Source of the DNA: Alphaproteobacteria bacterium SO-S41
GTDB lineage: Bacteria > Pseudomonadota > Alphaproteobacteria > Micropepsales > Micropepsaceae
Reading direction: 5' to 3'
Assembly (NCBI GenBank): GCA_019670725.1
Contig: AP024629.1
Span: forward strand, 1,054,001 to 1,118,000
Length of the DNA stretch: 64,000 bases
Below the pieces are notes generated by a model that saw only the letters and a list, made by a program, of their open reading frames with translations, had not been told where the DNA came from and did no database searches. Of this stretch, positions 1-7,183 are shown piece by piece; the stretch's first letter is position 1, and each line of letters begins with the position of its first letter. The translations under genes were made by a program, and so were the position numbers.

Positions 1-705
1 GACTATGCCAGCGTACGGCGCTTCGCTGACGCGTTCGTCGCGACCGGCACGCCTTTGAATGTGCTGATCAACAATGCCGGCATCATGGCGACGCCGGAGC
101 GCCGGATCATGGGCGGGATTGAGTCGCAGTTCGGCACCAACCATCTCGGCCACCTGCTGCTCGCCGCTCATCTCGCGCCCGCTCTGGCGAAGGGCGCGCG
201 CGTCGTGGCGCTGTCCTCGATCGGCCATCGTCGCTCGCCGATCAAGTTCGACGACCCGAACTTCGAAACCACGCCCTACGACAAATGGGAGGCCTATGGT
301 CAGGCGAAGACGGCGAACGCGCTCTTCGCCATCGAACTGAACCGGCGCCTGGAACCCAAGGGCATCACCGCCTTTGCCGTCCACCCCGGCGGGATCATGA
401 CCAATCTCCAGCGCGACATGTCGAAGGCCGAGATCAAGGCCTTCGGCTGGGTCGACGATGACGGCAATGTCCGCGACGGCTTCAAGACGACGGCGGGCGG
501 CGCCGCGACCTCGATCTGGTGCGCGACCTCGCCGCTGCTGGCCGGGGGCGGAGGGGTCTATTGCGAGGACTGCAACATTGCGAAGCTCGTGCCCGATGAT
601 GATGCGAGCTTCGCGGGCGTGCGGTCCTGGGCCATCGATCCCGATGCGGCGCGGCGCCTGTGGACGCTGTCGGAAAAGATCCTGGACGAGAAACTAAGCG
701 TCTAG
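1..705 (+). CDS. Short-chain dehydrogenase/reductase, 5' end outside window
   Basis: The reading frame is open from base 1, so the N-terminal nucleotide-binding glycine motif lies outside the window. What remains shows the SDR landmarks: an NNAG motif right after VLI (near base 70), an ALSS stretch, and the catalytic YGQAK (Tyr codon at 295-297) in the YxxxK arrangement. The insert between the Ser and the Tyr (SPIKFDDPNFE) resembles the retinol-dehydrogenase/WWOX-like SDR subgroup, which reduces or oxidises carbonyl/alcohol substrates with NAD(P)(H). The TTG at base 55 is internal and not a start. The gene ends 5 bp before the convergent aldo/keto reductase. Substrate unknown. Confidence 0.88.
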   Translation, partial: DYASVRRFADAFVATGTPLNVLINNAGIMATPERRIMGGIESQFGTNHLGHLLLAAHLAPALAKGARVVALSSIGHRRSPIKFDDPNFETTPYDKWEAYGQAKTANALFAIELNRRLEPKGITAFAVHPGGIMTNLQRDMSKAEIKAFGWVDDDGNVRDGFKTTAGGAATSIWCATSPLLAGGGGVYCEDCNIAKLVPDDDASFAGVRSWAIDPDAARRLWTLSEKILDEKLSV

Positions 706-710
706 CGCGC

Positions 711-1661
711 TCAACCCGACCGGGTGGCGCCGGCGACGATCGCTTCCGCCTGCTTGAACAGAGCGGGATCGATCGTCAGGCCGGATGCGGCGGCATTTTC
801 CGCGAGCTGCTCGGGCCGGCTGGCGCCGACGATGGCGGAGGCGACATTCGGCTCGCGCAGCACCCACGCCAGCGCGAATTGCGAGAGTGTGCAGCCCGCC
901 TCGGCCGCCAGCGGCTTCAGCTTCTGCACGGCCTCGAGTACGCCCGGATTCAGCCATGACTGGATGAATGAGCCCATGCTGTCGCTCGTGGCGCGCGACT
1001 GCGGCGGCAGGGCAGCGCCCGGCAGATACTTGCCCGACAGAACGCCCTGGGCGAGCGGCGACCAGACGATCTGCGACACACCGTTCGCGGCACTCAGCGG
1101 AATGACCTTGTCCTCGGGGCGCCGCCACAGCAGCGAATATTGCGGCTGGCTGGAGACGAATTTCTCGCTGCCCGGCACGGCGAAGGCCGCCTCGATCTGG
1201 GCGGGCGCCCATTCGCTGAAGCCGATATAGCGAGCCTTGCCCTGGCGGACGACCTCGCTCAGCGCGCCCATCGTCTCCTCGATCGGCGTCTCGGTGTCGT
1301 AGCGATGGCACTGGTAGAGATCGACATAGTCGGTGCGCAGACGCTTCAGCGACGCGTCGATCTGCTTGAGGATCTGCGCCCGCGAGAGCCCCTTGTCAGT
1401 GTCGCTCATCGGGAAGAACAGCTTCGTCGCCATAATGTAGGACGAGCGCGGCCGGTCGGCGAGGACCTCGCCCAGCACCGTCTCCGCCGCGCCGCGGCCG
1501 TAGATATTGGCGGTGTCGATGAAATTGATGCCGAGGTCGAAGGCGCGGTTGATGCAGGCGACGGCGTTGTCGCGCTCCACGCCCACGCCATAGGTCAGCC
1601 ACGACCCCAGCGAGATTTCCGACACGTTGAGATCGCTCGCACCGAGCTTGCGGTATTTCAT
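711..1661 (-). CDS. Aldo/keto reductase
   Basis: A 316-residue, full-length NADPH-dependent aldo/keto reductase of the (beta/alpha)8 barrel superfamily. The catalytic tetrad is visible: Asp49 (in NFIDTANIYG), Tyr54, Lys80 (MATK) and His119 (YQCHRYD). The C-terminal IVGASRPEQL stretch is the cofactor-phosphate loop typical of the potassium-channel-beta/YdjG-like branch. The start ATG is preceded on the minus strand by GGGAG eight bases upstream. It is divergent from the alcohol dehydrogenase across 156 bp, which suggests related carbonyl metabolism, but the substrate cannot be read from sequence. Confidence 0.93.
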   Translation of the reverse strand: MKYRKLGASDLNVSEISLGSWLTYGVGVERDNAVACINRAFDLGINFIDTANIYGRGAAETVLGEVLADRPRSSYIMATKLFFPMSDTDKGLSRAQILKQIDASLKRLRTDYVDLYQCHRYDTETPIEETMGALSEVVRQGKARYIGFSEWAPAQIEAAFAVPGSEKFVSSQPQYSLLWRRPEDKVIPLSAANGVSQIVWSPLAQGVLSGKYLPGAALPPQSRATSDSMGSFIQSWLNPGVLEAVQKLKPLAAEAGCTLSQFALAWVLREPNVASAIVGASRPEQLAENAAASGLTIDPALFKQAEAIVAGATRSG

Positions 1662-1817
1662 GATCGTCGCTCCCTTGTGGCGTGGGACTTCAGGGTTCCC
1701 GTCGCGGCCATCGCCTGCCTATCGCAGCCGATTGTCAACCTTGGATCGCCTTGGCGCGGCTCCGTCATTGCGCCTAGAGTGCCGTCCATCCACCGTCGCA
1801 GCCTTGCGGATATTCCC

Positions 1818-2882
1818 ATGCCCAAAGCCATCGGTTACGCCGCCCGGAGCGCCACCACGCCGCTCACGACCTTCCATTTCGATCGCCGGGCGCTGAGGCC
1901 CGAGGATGTCCAGATCGACATTCTCTATTGCGGCGTCTGCCATTCCGATCTGCATCAGACGCGCAATGACTGGAAGGGCACGATGTATCCGTGCTGTCCC
2001 GGGCACGAGATCGTCGGGCGGGTCAGCAAGACCGGTCCGGCCGTGCGCAAGTTCCGCGAGGGCGACCGGGTCGCAGTCGGCTGTCTCGTCGATAGCTGTC
2101 TTGCCTGCGACCAGTGCCGCAAGGGCGAGGAACAGCTTTGCCGCAATCGCTCGACTGGCACCTATAACGGCAAGGACCGCATCACCGGCGAGACGACCTA
2201 TGGCGGCTATTCCGACATCATCGTGGTGCGCGAGGAATTCGTCCTGCGCATTCCCGACGCGCTCGACATCAAACGGGCCGCGCCGCTGCTATGCGCGGGC
2301 ATTACGACCTATTCGCCGCTGAAGAAATGGAATGTCGGCCCCGGCTCGCGGGTCGGCGTCGCGGGCCTCGGCGGGCTCGGCCACATGGCGGTGAAGCTCG
2401 CCGTCGGCCTCGGCGCCGACGTCACCGTCATCACCGGCTCGCCCGCGAAGGAAGCCGACGCCAAAGCGCTCGGCGCGCAGAAGGTGCTCATCACGACCGA
2501 CAAGGACGCCTTGCGCGCCGCGACCTCAAGCTTCGACGTCATCATCGACACCGTGCCCGTCGCGCATCCCGTCACGCCCTATCTGCATCTGCTCGATATC
2601 GACGGCACGCTGGTCATCGTCGGTGCGATCGACCAGTTGCCGCCGTTCCACACCGGTCTGCTGCTGGGCCAGCGGCGGCGCGTCACCGGCTCGCCGATCG
2701 GCGGGATCGCCGAGACCCAGGAGATGCTCGATTTCTGCGCCGCGAAGAACATCCTGCCGGACTGTGAGATGATCGACATCCAGGAGATCAATCACGCCTA
2801 TGAGCGGATGGAAAAATCGGACGTCAAATATCGCTTCGTGATCGACATGGCCTCGCTCGGCAAAGAGGCGAAGGCTGCCTGA
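1818..2882 (+). CDS. Zinc-dependent NAD(P) alcohol dehydrogenase (CAD/YahK-like)
   Basis: A 354-residue medium-chain dehydrogenase. Catalytic-zinc ligands are Cys41 (CGVCHSDLH) and His63-Glu64 (PGHE); the structural-zinc lobe has Cys94, Cys97, Cys100 and Cys108; the Rossmann motif is GLGGLGH. This pattern and the length match the cinnamyl-alcohol-dehydrogenase/YahK group that reduces aldehydes with NADPH. The frame is open far upstream, overlapping the aldo/keto reductase, but homology begins at MPKAIGYAAR, so I place the start there. No strong ribosome binding site is visible. It probably acts on aromatic or aliphatic aldehydes; the exact substrate is unknown. Confidence 0.93.
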   Translation: MPKAIGYAARSATTPLTTFHFDRRALRPEDVQIDILYCGVCHSDLHQTRNDWKGTMYPCCPGHEIVGRVSKTGPAVRKFREGDRVAVGCLVDSCLACDQCRKGEEQLCRNRSTGTYNGKDRITGETTYGGYSDIIVVREEFVLRIPDALDIKRAAPLLCAGITTYSPLKKWNVGPGSRVGVAGLGGLGHMAVKLAVGLGADVTVITGSPAKEADAKALGAQKVLITTDKDALRAATSSFDVIIDTVPVAHPVTPYLHLLDIDGTLVIVGAIDQLPPFHTGLLLGQRRRVTGSPIGGIAETQEMLDFCAAKNILPDCEMIDIQEINHAYERMEKSDVKYRFVIDMASLGKEAKAA

Positions 2883-2896
2883 GCAGGCCGGCTTCG

Positions 2897-3781
2897 TCAG
2901 CTCTCCAGCGCCGCACGAAGCCATTCGAGGAATTGTCCGGTCTCCGCGGAAATCGGCTTGTGGCCGTTGGGTATCGCGGCGAAGCCGTCGGCGAAGGGCG
3001 CGAAGGCCGCCACCTCGACCAGACGCCCCGCCTTGAGGTCGCCCTCTGCCAGCCGCCGTTCGGCGATGGCGATGCCCATCCCTGCCACCGCGGCGCCGAT
3101 GCAAAGATGCGTATGCGGAAAGGAGATGGTGGTGGGCGCCTCGACGCGCACGCCTGTTTGCGCCGTCCAGCGATCCCACGCCCGCGATGTGTGCTCATGC
3201 AGAATCTGGCACGCCGCCGAGAGCATCTTCGCTGACCGCCGGACGGCGTAGTGCGGCGCGGCGACGATCCCGAACGCACTGTCGGCCAGTCTGATCGCGC
3301 GCGCCTGATCCTCGGGCGGATAGGCCGAGCGGTCCCAGAGCACGACGAGATCGGCGTCGCGTTCGTTCCGCATCTCGCGCGCCGAGGTCATCGAGAGGCG
3401 AATGCGGATATCGGGATGCTCAGCCGAGAATTCCGGCAGATGCGGGACGAGCCAGCCCATGGCGAAGCTTGCGCTGCAGGCGACATGGACGACCGGCGAG
3501 CGCGCGTCGCGGACGATTTCCGTGAACCGTCCCGCCAACTGATCGAGCGCATCACCGACCGCCGCGGCGAGCATCCGGCCGGTGGCGTTCGGCGCGATCC
3601 CGGTGCCGGCCTTGTCGAAGAGCGAAAGCCCGACCTCCTCGTGCAGCGCCCGCAACTGCTTGCTGACCGCGCCATGGGTCCGGCCGAGTTCTTCCGCCGC
3701 CCGGCTGACCGAGCCGAGCCGCGCGACCGCCTCGAAGGCACGCAGGGTGGAAAGGGGTGGGAGACGGGCGCGCAGTGGCAA
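2897..3781 (-). CDS. LysR-family transcriptional regulator (GcvA-like)
   Basis: N-terminal winged helix-turn-helix (LPPLSTLRAFEAVARLG then SRAAEELGRTHGAVSKQLRALHE) and a C-terminal substrate-binding domain, about 294 residues, as in GcvA/TrpI-type LysR regulators. The frame stays open to an ATG at 3868, but family members start five to ten residues before LPPL, so I prefer the TTG at 3781; neither start has a clear ribosome binding site. That choice puts a perfect inverted repeat (3788-3806) just upstream of the gene and between it and the divergent methyltransferase, a typical LysR arrangement with the neighbour as likely target. Start uncertain. Confidence 0.85.
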   Translation of the reverse strand: MPLRARLPPLSTLRAFEAVARLGSVSRAAEELGRTHGAVSKQLRALHEEVGLSLFDKAGTGIAPNATGRMLAAAVGDALDQLAGRFTEIVRDARSPVVHVACSASFAMGWLVPHLPEFSAEHPDIRIRLSMTSAREMRNERDADLVVLWDRSAYPPEDQARAIRLADSAFGIVAAPHYAVRRSAKMLSAACQILHEHTSRAWDRWTAQTGVRVEAPTTISFPHTHLCIGAAVAGMGIAIAERRLAEGDLKAGRLVEVAAFAPFADGFAAIPNGHKPISAETGQFLEWLRAALES

Positions 3782-3787
3782 ATTAAT

Positions 3788-3806
3788 CTGTGAGTTAGGC
3801 TCACAG
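3788..3806. promoter_or_regulatory. Inverted repeat with LysR-box spacing
   Basis: CTGTGAG, five bases (TTAGG), CTCACAG: a perfect 7-bp inverted repeat. It contains T-N11-A (T3791 to A3803), the LysR-box signature, and lies in the divergent gap between the LysR gene and the methyltransferase. Probable regulator binding site; function is inferred. Confidence 0.6.
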
Positions 3807-3881
3807 TTAGAGCGACAAGAACTCCATTTTTCAAGGTCTCGTGTTGCGTCACTGAGCATACAACTCAATGAGGAGGCTTAC

Positions 3882-4649
3882 ATGCGCATCGGCGGCGATT
3901 TCGACTACGACAGCAACGGCATGGGCTATGCCGCCCAGCGCCGCCCGGATCCGCGCATCGCGGCCATCATCCACCGCGCCTTGGGCGATGCCCGGACCGT
4001 GCTCAATGTCGGGGCGGGCACCGGCTCATACGAGCCGGAGAACCGGCATGTGCTGGCGCTGGAGCCCTCCGCCGTCATGCGCTCGCAGCGCCGCCCCGGC
4101 GCGGCGCCGGCCATCCGCGGTGTCGCGGAAGCGCTGCCGTTCGACGATCAGTCCATCGACGCCGTCATGGCGGTCATGACGGTGCATCAATGGCCCGACC
4201 TCGCCAAAGGCCTTGGCGAGTTGCGGCGCGTGGCGCGCGGGCCTGTCGTCATCGTGGCCGGCGATGGTCCGGCGCTGCCGCGCTTCTGGCTTAACGACTA
4301 TGCCCCCGAATTAATCGCGGCCGAGCAGCGCCGCTATCCGCCGATCGAGGCGATCGCCGCCGCGCTCGGTCAGGGCGCGCAGGTCTCCACGATCCCTATC
4401 CCGATCGACTGCACGGACGGCATCACCGAGGCCTTCTACGCCCGCCCCGAACGCCTGCTCGATCCGGCCGTGCGGCGGGCGCAATCGTCCTGGGGCTTCG
4501 TGGGGCCTGAGGTCGAACCGCGCTTTGTCGCAACACTGTCGGCCGATCTCGCGTCGGGCCGTTGGGAAGAACGCTACGGCGCCTGGCGCGAGCGTCCCAG
4601 CTTCGACGGGGCGCTGCGCTTGATCGTCGGACACGGGGCGTCGGCCTAG
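3882..4649 (+). CDS. Class I SAM-dependent methyltransferase
   Basis: A 255-residue protein with the SAM-binding motif I LNVGAGTGSYEP (near residues 40-52), an acidic end of strand 2 (LALEPS), and the motif 'LPFDDQSIDAVMAVMTVHQW' typical of the UbiE/BioC-like Methyltransf_11 group. The start at ATG 3882 is fixed by a perfect AGGAGG at 3871-3876; the earlier in-frame open stretch lies inside the LysR gene. The methyl acceptor is unknown. It is probably controlled by the divergent LysR protein through the inverted repeat at 3788-3806. Confidence 0.9.
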   Translation: MRIGGDFDYDSNGMGYAAQRRPDPRIAAIIHRALGDARTVLNVGAGTGSYEPENRHVLALEPSAVMRSQRRPGAAPAIRGVAEALPFDDQSIDAVMAVMTVHQWPDLAKGLGELRRVARGPVVIVAGDGPALPRFWLNDYAPELIAAEQRRYPPIEAIAAALGQGAQVSTIPIPIDCTDGITEAFYARPERLLDPAVRRAQSSWGFVGPEVEPRFVATLSADLASGRWEERYGAWRERPSFDGALRLIVGHGASA

Positions 4650-4672
4650 CGCTATCGTGCGCGGCCCAAACA

Positions 4673-4700
4673 AAAGGCCCGGCGGTGAGGCCGGGCCTTT
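4673..4700. terminator. Bidirectional intrinsic terminator
   Basis: AAAGGCCCGGC and GCCGGGCCTTT form a perfect 11-bp stem around the six-base loop GGTGAG. The flanking A and T runs give a U tract on either strand, so it can end both the methyltransferase and the convergent CarD gene. Confidence 0.88.
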
Positions 4701-4721
4701 CGGAATGGCGTCGTCTATCGC

Positions 4722-5465
4722 TTAGGCGGCGGCGGTCGCCGCCGGTGCTGCAGCGGCCGCGGCGACCTGCTTCAGCAGCGCGCTTTCCAGGCGCTTCATC
4801 GCGGCGTCCTCGTCGATCCGCTCGACGGCGGCGACTTCGCGGACCATGCGCGAGAGAGCCGCCTCATAGAGTTGGCGCTCGGAATAGCTCTGCTCGGGCT
4901 GGCCGCCGGCGCGGTGGAGGTCGCGCACCACTTCGGCGATCGAGATGAGGTCGCCCGAATTGATCTTGGCCTCGTATTCCTGCGCCCGGCGCGACCACAT
5001 GGTGCGCTTGATGCGGGCGCGGCCGCGCAGGGTCTGCATGGCCGAGAGCACGGTGTCGGCGCCCGCGAGCTTGCGCATCCCGATGGCCTTCGCCTTGGGG
5101 GTCGGCACGCGCAGCGTCATCTTGTCCTTCTCGAAGGTGATGACGAAGAGTTCCAGCTTGTAGCCGGCGACTTCCTGCTCCTCGATGCGGACAATCTGGC
5201 CGACGCCGTGGGCGGGGTAGACGACATGGTCGTTGACCTTGAAGTCGGCGCGGCGGGTCACGATCGGGGCGGGCTCGGCGGCCTTCACGGCGACCGGCTT
5301 GGCCGCCACGGGCTTCGCGACGACGGCAGCGGCGGCAACCACGGGCTTGGGCGCGACCTTGGCGGCGGGCGCAGCGGCCTTCGCAGCGACGGGCTTCGCG
5401 GCGGTTTTGGCTTTGACGGCAGTTTTGGGGGCGGGCTTCTTGGCGGCGCTGGTCTTGTTGGGCAT
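4722..5465 (-). CDS. CarD/CdnL-family RNA polymerase-binding regulator with long N-terminal tail
   Basis: A 247-residue CarD-like regulator. The RNA-polymerase-interacting Tudor-like domain begins near residue 73 (FKVNDHVVYPAHGVGQIVRI), followed by the helical DNA-binding domain with the conserved RGRARIKRTMWSRRAQEYEAKI region. CarD/CdnL proteins bind the beta subunit and stabilise open promoter complexes, especially at rRNA promoters. CdnL is usually about 160-170 residues; this one carries an extra ~70-residue Ala/Lys/Pro tail with AKPVA-like repeats, reminiscent of histone H1 tails, plus an Ala-rich C terminus. GGAG lies eight bases before the ATG. It neighbours FdxA, as in many Hyphomicrobiales. 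Confidence 0.92.
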   Translation of the reverse strand: MPNKTSAAKKPAPKTAVKAKTAAKPVAAKAAAPAAKVAPKPVVAAAAVVAKPVAAKPVAVKAAEPAPIVTRRADFKVNDHVVYPAHGVGQIVRIEEQEVAGYKLELFVITFEKDKMTLRVPTPKAKAIGMRKLAGADTVLSAMQTLRGRARIKRTMWSRRAQEYEAKINSGDLISIAEVVRDLHRAGGQPEQSYSERQLYEAALSRMVREVAAVERIDEDAAMKRLESALLKQVAAAAAAPAATAAA

Positions 5466-5884
5466 GGTCAGTTCTCCGCGCTGGCTTCAGGACACGGGGG
5501 CCGGTCTTTATGCCGAATACCCCTAGACTGTGTCGTCCTGATGGCCGCGAGGTCCGCCGAAGCACACAACACCCAACCGCGTGCAACCTGCGCGCGTGTT
5601 CGGTGTCATAAAAGCGCTTAAAGACGCGACGGGCCGAGGCCGTCGCCGCTATGGGCGTGCCGGGAAACCTTTGGGCATCAGGTGACGTGATCTGTCGCCA
5701 ATATAGCACAAAATCGCCAAAATGGAAGGCCCTAAATCGTTAAGCCCTTGATTAAATAGTTAAAAACCACTCCGCATACGGACAACCCACTGTGACTCCG
5801 AGAGAATCCGCCCCAGATGTGGTGGTTTAGCGTTAACGGATTGGTAAACATGTAGGGCGGTTTCGAGCCGTCGGAACACCCGAC
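5466..5884. other. Intergenic region upstream of the CarD gene
   Basis: 419 bp without a convincing gene. It should hold the CarD promoter on the minus strand, though I could not identify clear -35/-10 boxes. The half nearest the secreted-protein gene is AT-rich for this genome and contains four TTAA sites (5740, 5752, 5760, 5833). No RNA gene, repeat or terminator with a U tract was recognised. Confidence 0.5.
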
Positions 5885-6223
5885 TCAGCTCCGTCTGTGG
5901 AACACGTGTCCTGAGATCGTGATCGTGTTTTCGTCCTGCCAGATCACGCTGAAGCGCATCGCGGCTGGTCCGGCCACCCACTGATAGGTCAGAACCAGGA
6001 TCCCGCCAGCATAGCTCGGCTGCCAATCGCAAATCCCGGTCGTGACGGTCCCGTTCGCCGCGAAGGCGCAGGATCCGTCGCCCGATGACCAGTTCAGGGC
6101 CTGACCGCCGCCGTCACCCTCCCAATAGCCGAACGGCGGGGGCATGGGCGATTGCGCGAAGGGCGCACCCGACATCAGGAGAGCGGCGGCGATCGCCGCA
6201 CCTAATTTGACGAAACCACGCAT
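5885..6223 (-). CDS. Small secreted hypothetical protein
   Basis: About 112 residues, starting MRGFVKLGAAIAAALLMSG and ending the signal peptide at APFAQ, so probably exported to the periplasm. The mature part has two cysteines (SCAF, GICDW) that could form a disulfide and is rich in Trp, Gly and Thr, suggesting a small beta-sandwich. Ten more in-frame codons upstream are possible, but the start at 6223 has a G-rich ribosome-binding-like stretch just before it. It sits between FdxA and CarD, which are normally adjacent in related genomes. I do not recognise a family. Confidence 0.7.
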   Translation of the reverse strand: MRGFVKLGAAIAAALLMSGAPFAQSPMPPPFGYWEGDGGGQALNWSSGDGSCAFAANGTVTTGICDWQPSYAGGILVLTYQWVAGPAAMRFSVIWQDENTITISGHVFHRRS

Positions 6224-6301
6224 GAAAACCCCCCGATCCATGGCAACGGCCATAGGGCTAGGGCGTGACGTTCCCGTCCGACAGTCCCCCGTTTGGAGGG
6301 A

Positions 6302-6640
6302 TCAGACGCCCTTGCCGGGATTGGGGCTGAAATGCGCGTCGAGCTTGTCGGTGACCTTCGCCCACTCGTCGCGATCGTCGGGTGGGGTGCCCTTGGCGGT
6401 GATGTTGGGCCAGGTCTGGGCGAACTTGCGGTTCAGCTCCAGCCAGGTCTCGAGCCCCGGCTCGGTATCCGGCTTGATCGCCTCGACGGGGCATTCCGGC
6501 TCGCAGACGCCGCAATCGATGCATTCGTCGGGATGGATGACCAGGAAGTTCTCGCCCTCGTAGAAACAGTCCACGGGACAGACTTCGATGCAGTCCATGT
6601 ACTTGCACTTGATGCAAGCGTCGGCCACCACATAGGTCAT
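6302..6640 (-). CDS. fdxA: Seven-iron ferredoxin FdxA
   Basis: A 112-residue ferredoxin closely matching Azotobacter ferredoxin I. The N-terminal cluster ligands are Cys9, Cys17 and Cys50 for the 3Fe-4S site and Cys21, Cys40, Cys43 and Cys46 for the 4Fe-4S site; Cys12 and Cys25 are also present ([30 protein letters not shown]). The long C-terminal tail with WPNITAKG is also family-typical. The longer open frame upstream is discarded because homology begins at MTYVVAD. It is a low-potential electron carrier in the cytoplasm. It lies downstream of the helicase/S4 genes on the same strand, as in related genomes. Confidence 0.95.
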   Translation of the reverse strand: MTYVVADACIKCKYMDCIEVCPVDCFYEGENFLVIHPDECIDCGVCEPECPVEAIKPDTEPGLETWLELNRKFAQTWPNITAKGTPPDDRDEWAKVTDKLDAHFSPNPGKGV

Positions 6641-6674
6641 CTGACTAAGCCTGCGCGCGGTTTGAGCGCGCCCC

Positions 6675-7142
6675 CTACTGCGTGCCGCCTGATTTACGGG
6701 CGAGGACACGCTGCCGCGCCTCGGCGCGGATGCGGTCCGGCACGTGCAGCAGGGCGGCGACGGAACGGATCAAGCGGTCCTCGAACGCGTCGAGAACGCC
6801 GTCTGCATAGACGACCTCCCACAGCATTTCAACGACGCCGCCGCGTTCCGTCTCGTTCATCGTGCGCTTCACGGCATCGGTGAACTTAAAGAGTTCGACC
6901 GCCTCGCGCTGCCGGATGCGCGCGGCCGAGAGCAGGGCCACGGCCCGCTCCGGCGTCAGCTCCAGCTTGCGGGCGAGGAGGCCGGAGAGTTCGGTGTGCT
7001 CGCCCTCGGCATAGTTGCCGTCGGTCGAGGCCGCCTCGAGCAGCAAAGCGGCGACCGCGATGTCGCGCTCGGAAAACGCCTCGCCTGCGGCCGGGGTCTT
7101 CAGGCCGTGCTGGCTGAGGAGGGCTTTGATCTTGTCGAACAT
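6675..7142 (-). CDS. TerB-like protein
   Basis: A 155-residue all-helical cytoplasmic protein. The core carries the TerB-family pattern: [22 protein letters not shown] (acidic DGxxxxxE, near residues 31-48) and a second copy [15 protein letters not shown] around residue 110, the twin acidic motifs that bind metal in TerB. Members are often annotated as tellurite resistance proteins, but most are not tied to tellurite. It sits between FdxA and a membrane protein on one strand and could be co-transcribed with either. No ter operon partners are present, so resistance should not be assumed. Confidence 0.85.
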   Translation of the reverse strand: MFDKIKALLSQHGLKTPAAGEAFSERDIAVAALLLEAASTDGNYAEGEHTELSGLLARKLELTPERAVALLSAARIRQREAVELFKFTDAVKRTMNETERGGVVEMLWEVVYADGVLDAFEDRLIRSVAALLHVPDRIRAEARQRVLARKSGGTQ

Positions 7143-7183
7143 TGGGGTGGGTTAGAGGAAGGGGCGAGACCGGGCAAGACGGC

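Noticed and set aside
1140-1817. Upstream extension of the alcohol dehydrogenase frame
   Set aside because: Runs through the aldo/keto reductase on the opposite strand; homology begins at 1818.
6675-7142. Tellurite resistance locus
   Set aside because: Only a lone TerB-like protein; no other ter genes.
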